A stretch of DNA of 64,000 bases. Origin: Kribbella pratensis. Its GTDB lineage: Bacteria > Actinomycetota > Actinomycetes > Propionibacteriales > Kribbellaceae. Made by a program: the position numbers and the translations under genes. Of this stretch, positions 25,962 to 34,633 are shown piece after piece. How positions within the stretch are numbered: position 1 is the first letter of the stretch; every line of letters begins with the position of its first letter. Where the stretch lies: positions 1,822,186 to 1,886,185 of the forward strand of contig NZ_SODU01000002.1 of NCBI RefSeq assembly GCF_004366075.1, in the 5' to 3' direction. Below the pieces are notes generated by a model. It worked only from the letters and a program-made list of their open reading frames with translations, was not told where the DNA came from and ran no database searches.

Positions 25962-26556
25962 TGAGCTCCCACCAGGCATCCGCGAGCTGCCCGTGGTCGC
26001 GGGTGATCTCGCGCTGGACTTCGCCAACACGGTCGACGATCCCGCCGGCCCGTTGCGGCACGACCACATCGCGGACTACCGCTCGCTGCTGCACTGGTCG
26101 CTGCGAGTGGGCATGCTGACCGGGGCCGACGCGGATCGCCTGCTGCTCCGTACTGCGCCACGCCGAGCGGCGGTCGTGATCCGCCGGGCGCATCAGTTGC
26201 GGGATGCGATCAACCTGGCGGCGGGCTCGATCGCCGACGGCCACGAGCTGGAGGGATGGACCGAGCTGCGCCCCTTCGTCCGTGCGGCGGTCGACCACGC
26301 CGACCTGGTGGACCGCCGCCCGGTCTGGCCGAAGGAGGAGCTGGAGGCGCCGCTGTGGCCGGTGGCACTCGCCGCCTACGAGCTGCTCACCGGCCCTCAC
26401 GCGACCCGTATCAAACGCTGCGCGGGCTGCCCCTGGGTGTTTCTGGACCAGTCCAAGAACAACAGCCGCCGCTGGTGCTCGATGGAGATCTGCGGCGTCA
26501 ACCAGAAGATGCGCCGCTACGTCACGCGGCGTGCTGCTCGCCGCGTCCAGCCCTGA
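25951..26556 (+). CDS. CGNR zinc-finger regulator (ABATE domain)
   Basis: 201 residues: N-terminal ABATE/DUF1470 domain (from VAGDLALDFANTVDD) and a C-terminal CGNR zinc finger with CAGCPWVFLDQSKN and CSMEICGVNQK supplying the four cysteines. Proteins of this architecture are predicted stress-responsive transcription regulators. It is divergent from the DHA2 exporter, sharing the 13-bp repeats, so it probably controls that gene. The long upstream open frame on the same strand is a shadow of the exporter. The 3' end overlaps the convergent Cmx-like gene by 40 bp. Confidence 0.87.
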   Translation: METVELPPGIRELPVVAGDLALDFANTVDDPAGPLRHDHIADYRSLLHWSLRVGMLTGADADRLLLRTAPRRAAVVIRRAHQLRDAINLAAGSIADGHELEGWTELRPFVRAAVDHADLVDRRPVWPKEELEAPLWPVALAAYELLTGPHATRIKRCAGCPWVFLDQSKNNSRRWCSMEICGVNQKMRRYVTRRAARRVQP

Positions 26557-27662
26557 GCCGCACAACCGAGGCTGAGCGCTGCACCCACCAACCCGGCGCT
26601 GACCCAGAGCGGGCCGTGGAAGGTGCCGGTTCCGATCGCGAGGCCGCCCAGTAGCGGTCCGGCGGCGGCGCCGACGTTCAGGGCGGCGGTGGCCAGTCCG
26701 CCGGTCAGGACCGGCGACTCGGTGCCGGCGTACAGGGCGTACGAGATCAGTGTCGAGCCGACCGCGAAGGACAGCGCGCCTTGGACAAGGAGCAGGGCGA
26801 CGGCCGGTACGACGTACGCCGTGGTGAGGGCGAAGGCGCACCACCCGAGCAGCAAGATGCCGCCGGCAACGAGTACGAGCCGGTCGTCGCGACGGTCGGC
26901 GTACCGGCCGGCGACGGTGACGCCCGCGAACGAGCCGAGCCCGAACAGCGCGAGCATCACCGGCACCCATCCCGCCCCGAGCCCGGTGACCTCCGTGAGT
27001 ATCGGCGACAGGTAGGTGAACGAGCAGAACGTCGCGCCGTTCACGAGGGCACCGAGGAGCAGCAGTACGGCGAGCCGCGGTGTCACGCTGAACCGCCCGA
27101 CGGTCGCCGGGCCGGTCGCACGGTTCGGGACCGAGCGCAGAATCCCGAGTAACGCCGGCAGCGAGATGATCGCGACCGCCCAGAACGCGGACCGCCAGCC
27201 GAGGTAGCGGCCGAGCACGGCACCCGCCGGTACGCCGACGATGCACGCGAGCGTCGTACCGCCGAGAAGGACGGACGTCGCGCGGCCCTTCGCGTCCGGC
27301 CGGACCATTGTGGTGGCCGTGGCGAGTGCCATGGCGAGGAAGCCTGCGTTCGCGAGGGCCGCGAGGATCCGGGTGGCCAGCAGAACCGTGAAGTCGCTGG
27401 TCAGCGCCCCGACAACGTGGACGGCGAGGAACACCGTCAACGTCACGAGCAACGTCCGGCGGCGCGGCCAGCGGGCGCCGAGTACGGCGACGGCCGGGGC
27501 GCCGACGATCATCCCGAGCGCGAACCCGGAGGTCAGCCAGCCGATGGTGGGGATCGAGACACCCAGATCCCGGGCGATGTCCGGGCCGAGCCCGGAGAGC
27601 ATGAATTCAGAAGTCGCCTGGGCGAAAACGGCCAGGCCAAGGAGGTACAGCACGAAAGGCAT
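26517..27662 (-). CDS. Cmx/CmrA-family MFS exporter (chloramphenicol-type)
   Basis: 381-residue, 12-helix DHA1 exporter. The start PFVLYLLGLAVFAQATSEFM and GLGPDIARDLGVSIPTIGWL match the actinobacterial chloramphenicol efflux proteins (Cml/Cmx/CmrA). I chose the ATG at 27662 (GGAG about 8 bases upstream); an in-frame extension to 27728 adds only an Arg-rich stretch. The 150-bp leader upstream shows no clear leader peptide or attenuator. Actual chloramphenicol export is inferred from similarity. Confidence 0.88.
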   Translation of the reverse strand: MPFVLYLLGLAVFAQATSEFMLSGLGPDIARDLGVSIPTIGWLTSGFALGMIVGAPAVAVLGARWPRRRTLLVTLTVFLAVHVVGALTSDFTVLLATRILAALANAGFLAMALATATTMVRPDAKGRATSVLLGGTTLACIVGVPAGAVLGRYLGWRSAFWAVAIISLPALLGILRSVPNRATGPATVGRFSVTPRLAVLLLLGALVNGATFCSFTYLSPILTEVTGLGAGWVPVMLALFGLGSFAGVTVAGRYADRRDDRLVLVAGGILLLGWCAFALTTAYVVPAVALLLVQGALSFAVGSTLISYALYAGTESPVLTGGLATAALNVGAAAGPLLGGLAIGTGTFHGPLWVSAGLVGAALSLGCAAQGWTRRAARRVT

Positions 27663-27814
27663 GGAAATGCTCCGCAACCATGAGAAGACGGGTATGAGTC
27701 GTCTCCGGCGGTTCCGGCGCATGCGCACGGGAACGGCCGGTGGCTACGCTCTGTCCGCCTCCGGGCTGCTCACACCCCAAGCCTAGAAAACCGGCGTACC
27801 CACCGTCCACCTCG

Positions 27815-28003
27815 TTAGGCGCGGCGGGAGGCGGCGAGGCCGAGGAGGCCTGCGGTGACCAGGAGGAGGGCGCTGGTCACGCCGAGGTCGTCGGTCTGCA
27901 GTACGCCGTTGTCGGTCAGCATCCAGATCGTGGCGGCGCCGGTCAGGACCGTGCCGGCCACCACGCCGGGCACGTCCGGCCTGGTCTTTCGCTGCTGGCT
28001 CAT
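27815..28003 (-). CDS. small two-helix membrane protein
   Basis: 62 residues with two membrane helices (VVAGTVLTGAATIWML and ALLLVTAGLLGLAA) and a basic C-terminus. It overlaps the PspC-domain gene stop by 4 bp and is therefore probably co-translated with it. Family not recognised; similar short proteins follow PspC genes in related actinobacteria as far as I can recall. Confidence 0.65.
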   Translation of the reverse strand: MSQQRKTRPDVPGVVAGTVLTGAATIWMLTDNGVLQTDDLGVTSALLLVTAGLLGLAASRRA

Positions 28004-29289
28004 CCGCGCTCCACCTTGATACTGCCCAGCCTGAGGTCCAGGTCCAGGGTGACCTGCTGCGGGCCGGCCTTGCCGTCCGTGCCGAGGTCGTTCAGCTTCA
28101 GTTCGGCATTATGGCCGTCCTGGTGCTGGTTGAGGAAGGCAACGTCTCCCATCTCGGTCGACACCGCGCCCTGCACGTCCACGTCCTGCGGGAGCCGCAC
28201 GACCACCTCGCCGAGGCCGCCGTGGACCTGGACCTTGGCGCCCGGGCCGAACTTCGCCTGGGTCAGGTCGAGGTGCACCGACCCGGCGTCGAACTCGTAG
28301 CTCGTCCCGGTCGCGGTGATGGTCTGGGTGGACGGCGCGACGTAGTTGGTGTCCGCGAAGTTGCGCGGCACACCGGGGAACACCGTGCTCGCGATGGCTC
28401 CGACGGCCAGCAGGATGCCGAGCGGCAGCAGGGCCAGCGTGCGCCCGACGAACCCGCCGAGCAGCATGCCGCCGCCGAGTGTCGCCAGGCCGATGATCAG
28501 CATGGTCGCCGTCGGGGCGCCCGCCAGCGCGGCGATGCCGATCGCGAGGCCGGTCAGCACGACGATGATCGACTTGATCCCGCGCACGCCCTTGGCAGGC
28601 GGTCCGGCGGGGGTGCTCGCGACCGGCGTGGTGCCGGCGGGCTCGTCGATGTACAGGCCGAGGGGGTCGTCCTCGGTCCACACAGGCTGGACCGGTTCGA
28701 CGGTGCGGTCCTGGGGTCGCTGTGTGGCCGAGGACGACGGACCCGCCGGGGGAGCTGACGGGTCGGTCCGAGGAGGCGTGTACGCCGTGGTCTGCTGCGG
28801 ACCGGCGTACGCCGAAGTAGTCGGCGGCACCGTGTCCTGTGGGCGCCGACCCTGATTGCAGTTGCCCTTGCGCTGCTTCGCGATCAGCCAGATGACACCC
28901 ACCACGATCAGCGGGCCGGGGACGAAGCGGCCGAAGTTGAACGACGACATCATCGCGATCGCGAAGAACACGCAGGCGCCGATGACCACCGGCCAGAACC
29001 ACGGGTGGTCGCTCCGGACCCGGTCGCCGAGCACGCCCTGCGCGGCGGAGCGGTCACTGCCCTCGTCGGGCATCAGGACCCAGGCGGCGATGTAGAAGAT
29101 CACGCCCGGACCGCTGATGATCAGCACGGCCATCACCACGCGGACCAGCACCGGGTCGATGTTCAGCGCGCGGCCGATACCGCCGCAGACACCCGCGACC
29201 CAGCGGTCCGACCTGCTGCGCCGCCAGCTCTGGGGGTTCTGCAGGCGGTTGCGGTCGAACCCGGCGGGTCCACTCTGGTTCTGCTCCAT
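28000..29289 (-). CDS. PspC-domain membrane protein with C-terminal adhesin-like domain
   Basis: 429 residues. The N-terminal PspC domain (about 28-75) reads DRWVAGVCGGIGRALNIDP and ends in a membrane helix; further helices lie around 105-145 and 245-300 with a Pro/Thr-rich linker between; the C-terminal 110 residues (from TITATGTSYEFDAGSVHLDL) resemble the LiaF/toast-rack beta domain. It is divergent from a PspC-containing sensor kinase, so the pair likely reports on membrane stress, in the manner of PspC/LiaF-type systems. Confidence 0.85.
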   Translation of the reverse strand: MEQNQSGPAGFDRNRLQNPQSWRRSRSDRWVAGVCGGIGRALNIDPVLVRVVMAVLIISGPGVIFYIAAWVLMPDEGSDRSAAQGVLGDRVRSDHPWFWPVVIGACVFFAIAMMSSFNFGRFVPGPLIVVGVIWLIAKQRKGNCNQGRRPQDTVPPTTSAYAGPQQTTAYTPPRTDPSAPPAGPSSSATQRPQDRTVEPVQPVWTEDDPLGLYIDEPAGTTPVASTPAGPPAKGVRGIKSIIVVLTGLAIGIAALAGAPTATMLIIGLATLGGGMLLGGFVGRTLALLPLGILLAVGAIASTVFPGVPRNFADTNYVAPSTQTITATGTSYEFDAGSVHLDLTQAKFGPGAKVQVHGGLGEVVVRLPQDVDVQGAVSTEMGDVAFLNQHQDGHNAELKLNDLGTDGKAGPQQVTLDLDLRLGSIKVERG

Positions 29290-29486
29290 GCCATCGATAC
29301 TGGCGCGAATTCACCCCGGATCACATCGGGGATGCCCCCTGAGGACCCCCGGAGTCGCTCGCCGTCCGGACGACACAGTCGGGGTTCTCCCCGAGCCGAC
29401 CCTGACTTCATCGGAGAGGCGTGTGAGGAGGCGGCCCGGGACAAGCCTGCTGGTGTCGGACCGGTCCGCATGTGACGATCGTTGTG

Positions 29487-30974
29487 ATGAGCCAGCCAGC
29501 AGCCGCGCCGCCGGGCGGGTCCTCCGCGAACGGAGCCCCACCCGAGCCGCCGCCTGGGCAGAACCAGGATCAGTGGCGCTTCAAGGGCTGGGGACCGCAG
29601 GGCCCGGGGCAGTACCAAGGCCCGTACGCCGCCTACGCCGCGCGGATGGGCAACCAGGCCGGCCCGAGTGGTCCGCCGTACTCGTCCACGCCGCCGCGGC
29701 CGGCCGCGGAGCCGACTCGTCGGGCGTACCGGCGTACCGAAGGGCGCGTCGTCGCCGGTGTGGCCGGCGGGATCGCGGACCACCTCGGCGTGTCGGACAC
29801 CGTCGTACGGCTGGTGCTGATCGCGACCACGGTGTCCGGCGGCTTCGGCGTACTGATCTATGCGGCGCTGTGGTTCCTGATGCCGCTCGCGCCGGAAACC
29901 GTGCCGGATGCGCCTGGGCTGGCCGCGCACACACGTAAAGGGCTGCGCACCGACGAGCCGGCGCCGCCGGTCGCCGAGGCGAAGCAGCGGACGCGGGAGA
30001 AGAGTCGCGGGCAGCTGCCCGCGCTGGTAGCCATCGGCATCGGCCTGGTCCTGCTGCTGCAGGTCGCCGGGCTCGGCATCGCCGGGAAGCTGTTCTGGCC
30101 GCTGGTGTTCGCCGCGACCGGTCTGGCACTGATCTGGCGGCAGGCGGACGAGAGCCAGAAGGACAAGTGGACGCGCGACGTCCGGGTCCCGATCCTCGGC
30201 CTGGTGCTCGGCAAGGGCGGCTGGAAGTCGCTGATCCGGATCGCCGTCGGCCTGGTCCTGCTCGGCACCGCGGTCACCTTGTTCCTGGTACAGAACGGCC
30301 GGCTCTCGATGGTCGGCGACGTACTGATCGCGCTGCTGCTCGCCGTGGTCGGGATCGGAGTCATCGCCGGGCCGTGGGTGCACCGGCTGACCCGCGACCT
30401 GAACGCCGAGCGCGCGGAGCGGGTGCGTTCGCAGGAACGCGCCGATATGGCCGCACACCTGCACGACTCGGTGCTGCAGACGCTGGCGCTGATCCAGAAG
30501 CAGGCCGAGGACCCGAAAGCGGTGGCCCGGCTGGCGCGCTCGCAGGAGCGCGAGCTGCGGTCCTGGCTGTACGACGAGGAGCACGACGCCGACCAGACGA
30601 TCGTCGGCGCCGCGAAGCAGGCGGCCGCCGAGGTCGAGGACTCGCACGGCGTACCGATCGAGGTGGTCACGGTCGGCGACTGCGACCTGACCGAGCCACT
30701 GGCGTCGATGGTCCGGGCCGCCCGGGAGTCGATGGTGAACGCGGCCAAGCACTCCGGCGCGGCGAAGATCGACGTGTTCGTCGAGGTGGACGGCGACCGG
30801 GTGGAGATGTTCGTCCGCGACCGCGGCAAGGGCTTCGCCGTGGACGAGGTCCCGGACGACCGGCTCGGCTTGCGGCACAGTGTGATGGGCAGAATGGAAC
30901 GGCACGGCGGACGCGCGACGGTGCGGTCCGATCCCGAGACAGGCACCGAAGTGCGACTGGAGATGGACAGATGA
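29487..30974 (+). CDS. sensor histidine kinase with N-terminal PspC domain
   Basis: 495 residues: Pro/Gly-rich start, PspC domain (RRTEGRVVAGVAGGIADHLG) with its helix, further membrane helices at about 175-195, 250-275 and 280-300, a HisKA_3 helix with phosphate acceptor H326 (MAAHLHDSVLQTLALI) and a C-terminal HATPase (GKGFAVDEVPDDRLGLRHSV). The ATG at 29487 is preferred to the GTG at 29472. It overlaps its response regulator by 4 bp. Such kinases sense membrane or cell-wall stress. Confidence 0.9.
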   Translation: MSQPAAAPPGGSSANGAPPEPPPGQNQDQWRFKGWGPQGPGQYQGPYAAYAARMGNQAGPSGPPYSSTPPRPAAEPTRRAYRRTEGRVVAGVAGGIADHLGVSDTVVRLVLIATTVSGGFGVLIYAALWFLMPLAPETVPDAPGLAAHTRKGLRTDEPAPPVAEAKQRTREKSRGQLPALVAIGIGLVLLLQVAGLGIAGKLFWPLVFAATGLALIWRQADESQKDKWTRDVRVPILGLVLGKGGWKSLIRIAVGLVLLGTAVTLFLVQNGRLSMVGDVLIALLLAVVGIGVIAGPWVHRLTRDLNAERAERVRSQERADMAAHLHDSVLQTLALIQKQAEDPKAVARLARSQERELRSWLYDEEHDADQTIVGAAKQAAAEVEDSHGVPIEVVTVGDCDLTEPLASMVRAARESMVNAAKHSGAAKIDVFVEVDGDRVEMFVRDRGKGFAVDEVPDDRLGLRHSVMGRMERHGGRATVRSDPETGTEVRLEMDR

Positions 30975-31612
30975 GCAGCAGGCGCGTTGTCGTCATCGAC
31001 GATCACGACATGTTCCGGGCCGGGGTACGCAGCGAGATCGGCAGCGCGGTCGACATCGTCGGGGAGGGGGCTGACGTCGACAGCGCGGTCAAGGCGATCG
31101 TCGGCACCGAGCCGGACGTCGTACTCCTCGACGTCCACCTGCCGGGCGGCGGTGGCACCGAGGTGATGAAGCAGGTGCACCAGCGGCACCCGGACATCAA
31201 GTTCCTCGCGCTGTCGGTGTCCGACGCCGCCGAGGACGTGATCGGCGTGATCCGGGCCGGCGCCCGCGGGTACGTCACCAAGAACATCTCCGGCACCGAG
31301 CTCGTCGACGCGATCAACCGGGTCGCCGAGGGCGACGCGGTGTTCTCGCCGCGGCTGGCCGGCTTCGTGCTGGACGCCTTCTCCGGCGCGATCGACATCG
31401 CCTCGGTGGACGAGGACCTGGACCGGCTGTCACAGCGGGAGCGTGAGGTACTGCGGTTGATCGCGCGGGGCTACGCCTACAAGGAGGTCGCCCGCGAACT
31501 CTTCATCTCGGTGAAGACGGTCGAGACCCACGTCTCCTCGGTCCTCCGCAAACTCCAACTCTCCAACCGCCACGAACTAACCCGCTGGGCCACCGACCGC
31601 CGCCTCGTGTAA
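30971..31612 (+). CDS. NarL/LuxR-type response regulator
   Basis: 213 residues: receiver domain with acidic pocket VIDDHDMF and phospho-acceptor D54 (VVLLDVHLP), and a LuxR-type HTH (LSQREREVLRLIARG, then KTVETHVSSVLRKL). Cognate partner of the PspC-domain kinase, whose stop it overlaps (ATGA). It likely controls the divergent PspC gene and others. Followed by the hairpin series at 31621-31663. Confidence 0.93.
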   Translation: MSSRRVVVIDDHDMFRAGVRSEIGSAVDIVGEGADVDSAVKAIVGTEPDVVLLDVHLPGGGGTEVMKQVHQRHPDIKFLALSVSDAAEDVIGVIRAGARGYVTKNISGTELVDAINRVAEGDAVFSPRLAGFVLDAFSGAIDIASVDEDLDRLSQREREVLRLIARGYAYKEVARELFISVKTVETHVSSVLRKLQLSNRHELTRWATDRRLV

Positions 31613-31620
31613 CCACCCCA

Positions 31621-31663
31621 CGCTTTAGCGCGCGGCTACCGCGCGATTTCCGGCTACCGCCGG
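31621..31663. terminator. tandem hairpins after the two-component genes
   Basis: CGCTTTAGCG, then CGCGCGG-cta-CCGCGCG (31629-31645) and CCGGC-tacc-GCCGG (31650-31663). Same GGCTACCGCC core as the hairpins at 16844 and 24237. Placed at the end of the kinase/regulator operon. Confidence 0.6.
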
Positions 31664-31721
31664 GGCGACGACACTGTGGTGCCACCCGTTCTACATCAGT
31701 TGGATGTGGGGGTCGCGATAA

Positions 31722-32210
31722 ATGGCCGAGGTTGTCTTGCCGCTTACCGTTCGCGATCTGACCGAAGCCGACCTGCCCGCCTGCGGGTGGTACGGGACAG
31801 CGACGGATCTTGCGTACGTAGCCGAAGCGATCCAACGTGCTGGCCGCGGCGAGGTCGACTACTTGGCGGTCTGTCCACCTTCCGGTCTGCCAGTTGCGGT
31901 CGGTGGGGTCGACTACACCAAACCACCCGGCGCGGCGACTATCTGGCAACTGTCGGTCCAGGCGGAGCTGCGCTCGTGCGGGATCGGCTCAGTCCTGATC
32001 GGGGCGTTGGAGCAGCGAGCTCGAGACCGCGGACTCCGCTGGGTCGAGTTGGGCGTGGACGACAACAGCTCGCGGCCGCGCGGCTTGTACGAGCGGCTCG
32101 GCTACGTGGTGAGCGGCAACGAGATCGCCTCGTGGGACCAGGAGGCTGCAGACGGGTTCAAGCCCATTGCCGTTCAGTTCAGGGCGTGGGCGAGCTGTCG
32201 ATCGCGGTAG
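31722..32210 (+). CDS. GNAT-family N-acetyltransferase
   Basis: 162-residue acetyl-CoA-dependent acyltransferase. LTVRDLTEADLP at the N-terminus, the acetyl-CoA pyrophosphate loop RSCGIGSVLIGALEQRA, and LYERLGYVVSG near the C-terminus are standard GNAT features. The substrate cannot be predicted. Stands alone between hairpin elements. Confidence 0.88.
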   Translation: MAEVVLPLTVRDLTEADLPACGWYGTATDLAYVAEAIQRAGRGEVDYLAVCPPSGLPVAVGGVDYTKPPGAATIWQLSVQAELRSCGIGSVLIGALEQRARDRGLRWVELGVDDNSSRPRGLYERLGYVVSGNEIASWDQEAADGFKPIAVQFRAWASCRSR

Positions 32211-32249
32211 TGGGAAAGAAATGGTCCGCATGTGCAAATTTGTTTCCCA
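32211..32249. terminator. 12-bp inverted repeat between convergent genes
   Basis: TGGGAAAGAAAT (32211-32222) against ATTTGTTTCCCA (32238-32249), one mismatch, 15-nt loop. It sits right after the GNAT stop and before the end of the convergent Sua5-META gene. Its low GC is unusual here. Terminator or operator. Confidence 0.5.
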
Positions 32250-32323
32250 ACCGGCCGGTGTGAGGCGTGGTTGGGGTTGCCCGGCGTGGCCACAGACGGA
32301 TTGGTGGCCGCCGCGCATTCGGT

Positions 32324-33754
32324 CTACCCCGCTTTTAGGGCGAGGCCGGTGCCGGAGGGGGTCAGGAGGGTCAGTTGGTTGTGGTTGATGGTGTAGGTGA
32401 CCGCGGGTCCGAGGGTGGTCAGGATTGTGGTCTGCAGCGCGGCGGATTCGGGTGTGCAGGGGTGGTCGGTGGTGGCGACGTCGCTGAAGTTCAGTTCGGT
32501 GTTGTTGCGGGTGAAGCTGCCGGAGAGTTCGTTGCACCCGGTCCAGCCGGTCAGGCGGTCGCGGTCGAAGCTGATCCACGCCGGCTCGGCGCGACCGTAG
32601 CCCTGGCGCAGATCGCCGTTGGTGATGGTGGCGACGACCTTCCACCTGATCCCGTCGAGCGGGAAGTCCGGTTCGGCGATCTTCCGGTCCAGCAAGGTGA
32701 TCGTCGTACCGCCTGAGGCGAGGGTGAGCTCGTCGCCGTTCAACTGCCAGGAGGGTTTGCTCGTCAGGAACGTCTTGAACCATTCCTCCTGGTCCCGAAG
32801 CGGCGGTTGGCAGCCCACCTGGGTGCCGCCGAGTCCGGGGACAGACAGGCTCCCGTGGGTCAGCAGCTCGCCGGCCCCGACGGCGGCGCCCAGGCTGTTG
32901 CACCCGACGTACGCTCTCACGCTGTCCAACACCCGCGGCCCCTCCTCGTTCTTGTTCGGCTGTCGCGCGAACTGGAGCCGGATACGCGTCTTCGGCAGCA
33001 GTTGTTTGGCTTCGCCGTCCTCAACCACCGCGGTCGACAGATAGGTCTTGCCCAGCGGCATCCTGATCGATCCGTCCAGTACGCCGATCGCGGATCTGAA
33101 CTCACGCAGTCGGTCCAGGAGTACGTCGGCTCCACCGGCCTCTTGGTCCTGGACCCCTGATCGATGCACGGACATCCGACCGTCCGGCTCTACCCGGATG
33201 ATCGTGCTGACTCCGTAGGCGGCGGCCGGCGTACGTCGGTCGTCGGCGTCGATGATCACGGTGCCGGGCGGAAACTGCGCGCGGGCTTCGGCTGCCGAGG
33301 CGGCCGGTGCTTCGCCGGTTCGATTGGCGCTGCTTCCGTACAGGAAGGGAAAGCTCGTCCACAGGAATGGCAGCTCACCCCAGGCTCCGTCGAAGAACAG
33401 CACCCAGCCGTCCTTGATGGCCGGCGTCAGCCACTCGGGCATCGCCGGATCTGGCCGGATCGGCGCCAGGACGGACATTCGCTCGGCGAGCGCGAAGTCG
33501 GCCGCGGCGAGGGTGTCGCTGCGCAGGTCGAGGTACCGGAACAGCTGATCGTGCGCGTCCTCCAAGTGGACCGAGATCCCGACCGGCTGGTCGACGGGAC
33601 GACCTTTCAGGACATTCACGGCACGGGCGTCGCGGGCCACCACGCCGTACGTCATCGGACTGGGCCTGGTCACGACGACAGCCCCGCCGCCACGCAGTAC
33701 TTCGACCGCATGGATTTGCGCCCGATCAAACTCCGGCAGATCCATGATCGACAC
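32324..33754 (-). CDS. Sua5/YrdC-like domain fused to two META domains
   Basis: 476 residues with an order I have not met before. Residues about 10-205 look like the YrdC/Sua5 threonylcarbamoyl-AMP synthase fold: LKGRPVDQPVGISVH (Lys/Arg of the nucleotide site), GSSANRTGEAP (Ser/Asn) and STIIRVEPDGR are kept. Residues about 240-345 and 365-475 each look like a META/HslJ domain (YVGCNSLGAAVG...WQLNGDELTL; TGWTGCNELSGSF...LTLLTPSGTGLAL). META domains normally occur in exported lipoproteins, but there is no signal peptide or lipobox here. The frame is continuous, with no sign of frameshift. Function unknown. Confidence 0.8.
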   Translation of the reverse strand: MSIMDLPEFDRAQIHAVEVLRGGGAVVVTRPSPMTYGVVARDARAVNVLKGRPVDQPVGISVHLEDAHDQLFRYLDLRSDTLAAADFALAERMSVLAPIRPDPAMPEWLTPAIKDGWVLFFDGAWGELPFLWTSFPFLYGSSANRTGEAPAASAAEARAQFPPGTVIIDADDRRTPAAAYGVSTIIRVEPDGRMSVHRSGVQDQEAGGADVLLDRLREFRSAIGVLDGSIRMPLGKTYLSTAVVEDGEAKQLLPKTRIRLQFARQPNKNEEGPRVLDSVRAYVGCNSLGAAVGAGELLTHGSLSVPGLGGTQVGCQPPLRDQEEWFKTFLTSKPSWQLNGDELTLASGGTTITLLDRKIAEPDFPLDGIRWKVVATITNGDLRQGYGRAEPAWISFDRDRLTGWTGCNELSGSFTRNNTELNFSDVATTDHPCTPESAALQTTILTTLGPAVTYTINHNQLTLLTPSGTGLALKAG

Positions 33755-33808
33755 TCCCCAAGTATCAGCCGGGTGTGCGGTTCCACCTATGGGGCGGCTA
33801 TGCCGATG

Positions 33809-34318
33809 TCAGGGCGTCGTCGCCGTCATTCCCACGATTCTGGGAGGCTCAAGGTGGCCCTCCGAGGCCAGGTGCGTGAAGAGAGCGCGGTTGTAGGTGT
33901 TCATCTCAGGCAGTTCGAGTGGGTCGTAGAACCTGAGGTCTGTGGTCTCGGGGCCCGAAAGGTCGAGGTGCCCCGACCGCGACTCGGCGCGGTAGGTCAG
34001 TGAGATCACCTGGCACTGGTCGCCGTTGGGGTAGACCAAGAAGCATTCCGGACCTGAACGTGCGGAGAGCAGGGTCAGCTGTCCAGCTACCAGGCCTGTT
34101 TCCTCACGAAGCTCTCGACGGGCGGCGTCTTCGAGTCGCTCGCCTGGTTCAACGGCGCCGCCGGGGATGCACCACGTCTGGTCGTCGGAGCGCTGTTGGA
34201 GCAGGACTTGCTGCCGGTCATCCCAAACAAGCACACCGGCAGCCGCGACGACCAGTGGTTCCGTGCCGACCAGTGCTCTCATGCGCTCCAGGTAGGACTT
34301 TGTGCCGCCGTCAGCCAT
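33809..34318 (-). CDS. Nudix hydrolase
   Basis: 169 residues with a complete Nudix box: GGAVEPGERLEDAARRELRE followed by ETGLV (GX5EX7REUXEEXGU). Preceding WDDRQQVLLQQRSDDQTWCIP is typical of MutT-like enzymes. It hydrolyses a nucleoside diphosphate linked to X; which one is unknown. The larger frame reaching 34651 runs over rpsR and is a shadow. Confidence 0.9.
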   Translation of the reverse strand: MADGGTKSYLERMRALVGTEPLVVAAAGVLVWDDRQQVLLQQRSDDQTWCIPGGAVEPGERLEDAARRELREETGLVAGQLTLLSARSGPECFLVYPNGDQCQVISLTYRAESRSGHLDLSGPETTDLRFYDPLELPEMNTYNRALFTHLASEGHLEPPRIVGMTATTP

Positions 34319-34377
34319 GGTCGCAGGATAGGTGGGCGGGTCGATTGAGTCCTCTAGAGCTAGATCGCGTGGAGGGC

Positions 34378-34620
34378 TTACCGGCCGGAGGAGGTGTAGG
34401 GGAGGAGGGCCATTTCGCGGGCGTTCTTGATGGCTCGGGCTACCTGTTTCTGTTGCTGGACGGACAGGCCGGTGACTCGGCGGGAGCGGATTTTGCCGCG
34501 GTCGGAGATGAACTTGCGCAGCAGTGCGGTGTCCTTGTAGTCGATGAAGGTGATGCCGTCGCGGTCCAGTGGGTTCTGCTTCGGCTTGCGCGTGCCGGTC
34601 GGTGCCGGGCGTCGGGCCAT
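34378..34620 (-). CDS. rpsR: 30S ribosomal protein S18, cysteine-free paralogue
   Basis: 80 residues. The S18 core is clear (PLDRDGITFIDYKDTALLRKF, RGKIRSRRVTGLSVQQQKQV, IKNAREMALLPYTSS). It contains no cysteine, so it is the zinc-independent (C-) form that replaces zinc-binding S18 under zinc starvation. AAAGGAGG (34623-34631) gives a strong RBS, and a Zur-type box lies 13-31 bp upstream. Usually such genes sit with rpmB/rpmG/rpsN paralogues; here it stands alone. Confidence 0.93.
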   Translation of the reverse strand: MARRPAPTGTRKPKQNPLDRDGITFIDYKDTALLRKFISDRGKIRSRRVTGLSVQQQKQVARAIKNAREMALLPYTSSGR

Positions 34621-34633
34621 GACGGCCTCCTTT

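Noticed and set aside
24433..27246. 937-residue minus-strand frame over the two exporters
   Set aside because: Low-complexity Arg-rich translation; the MFS and CGNR genes explain the region.
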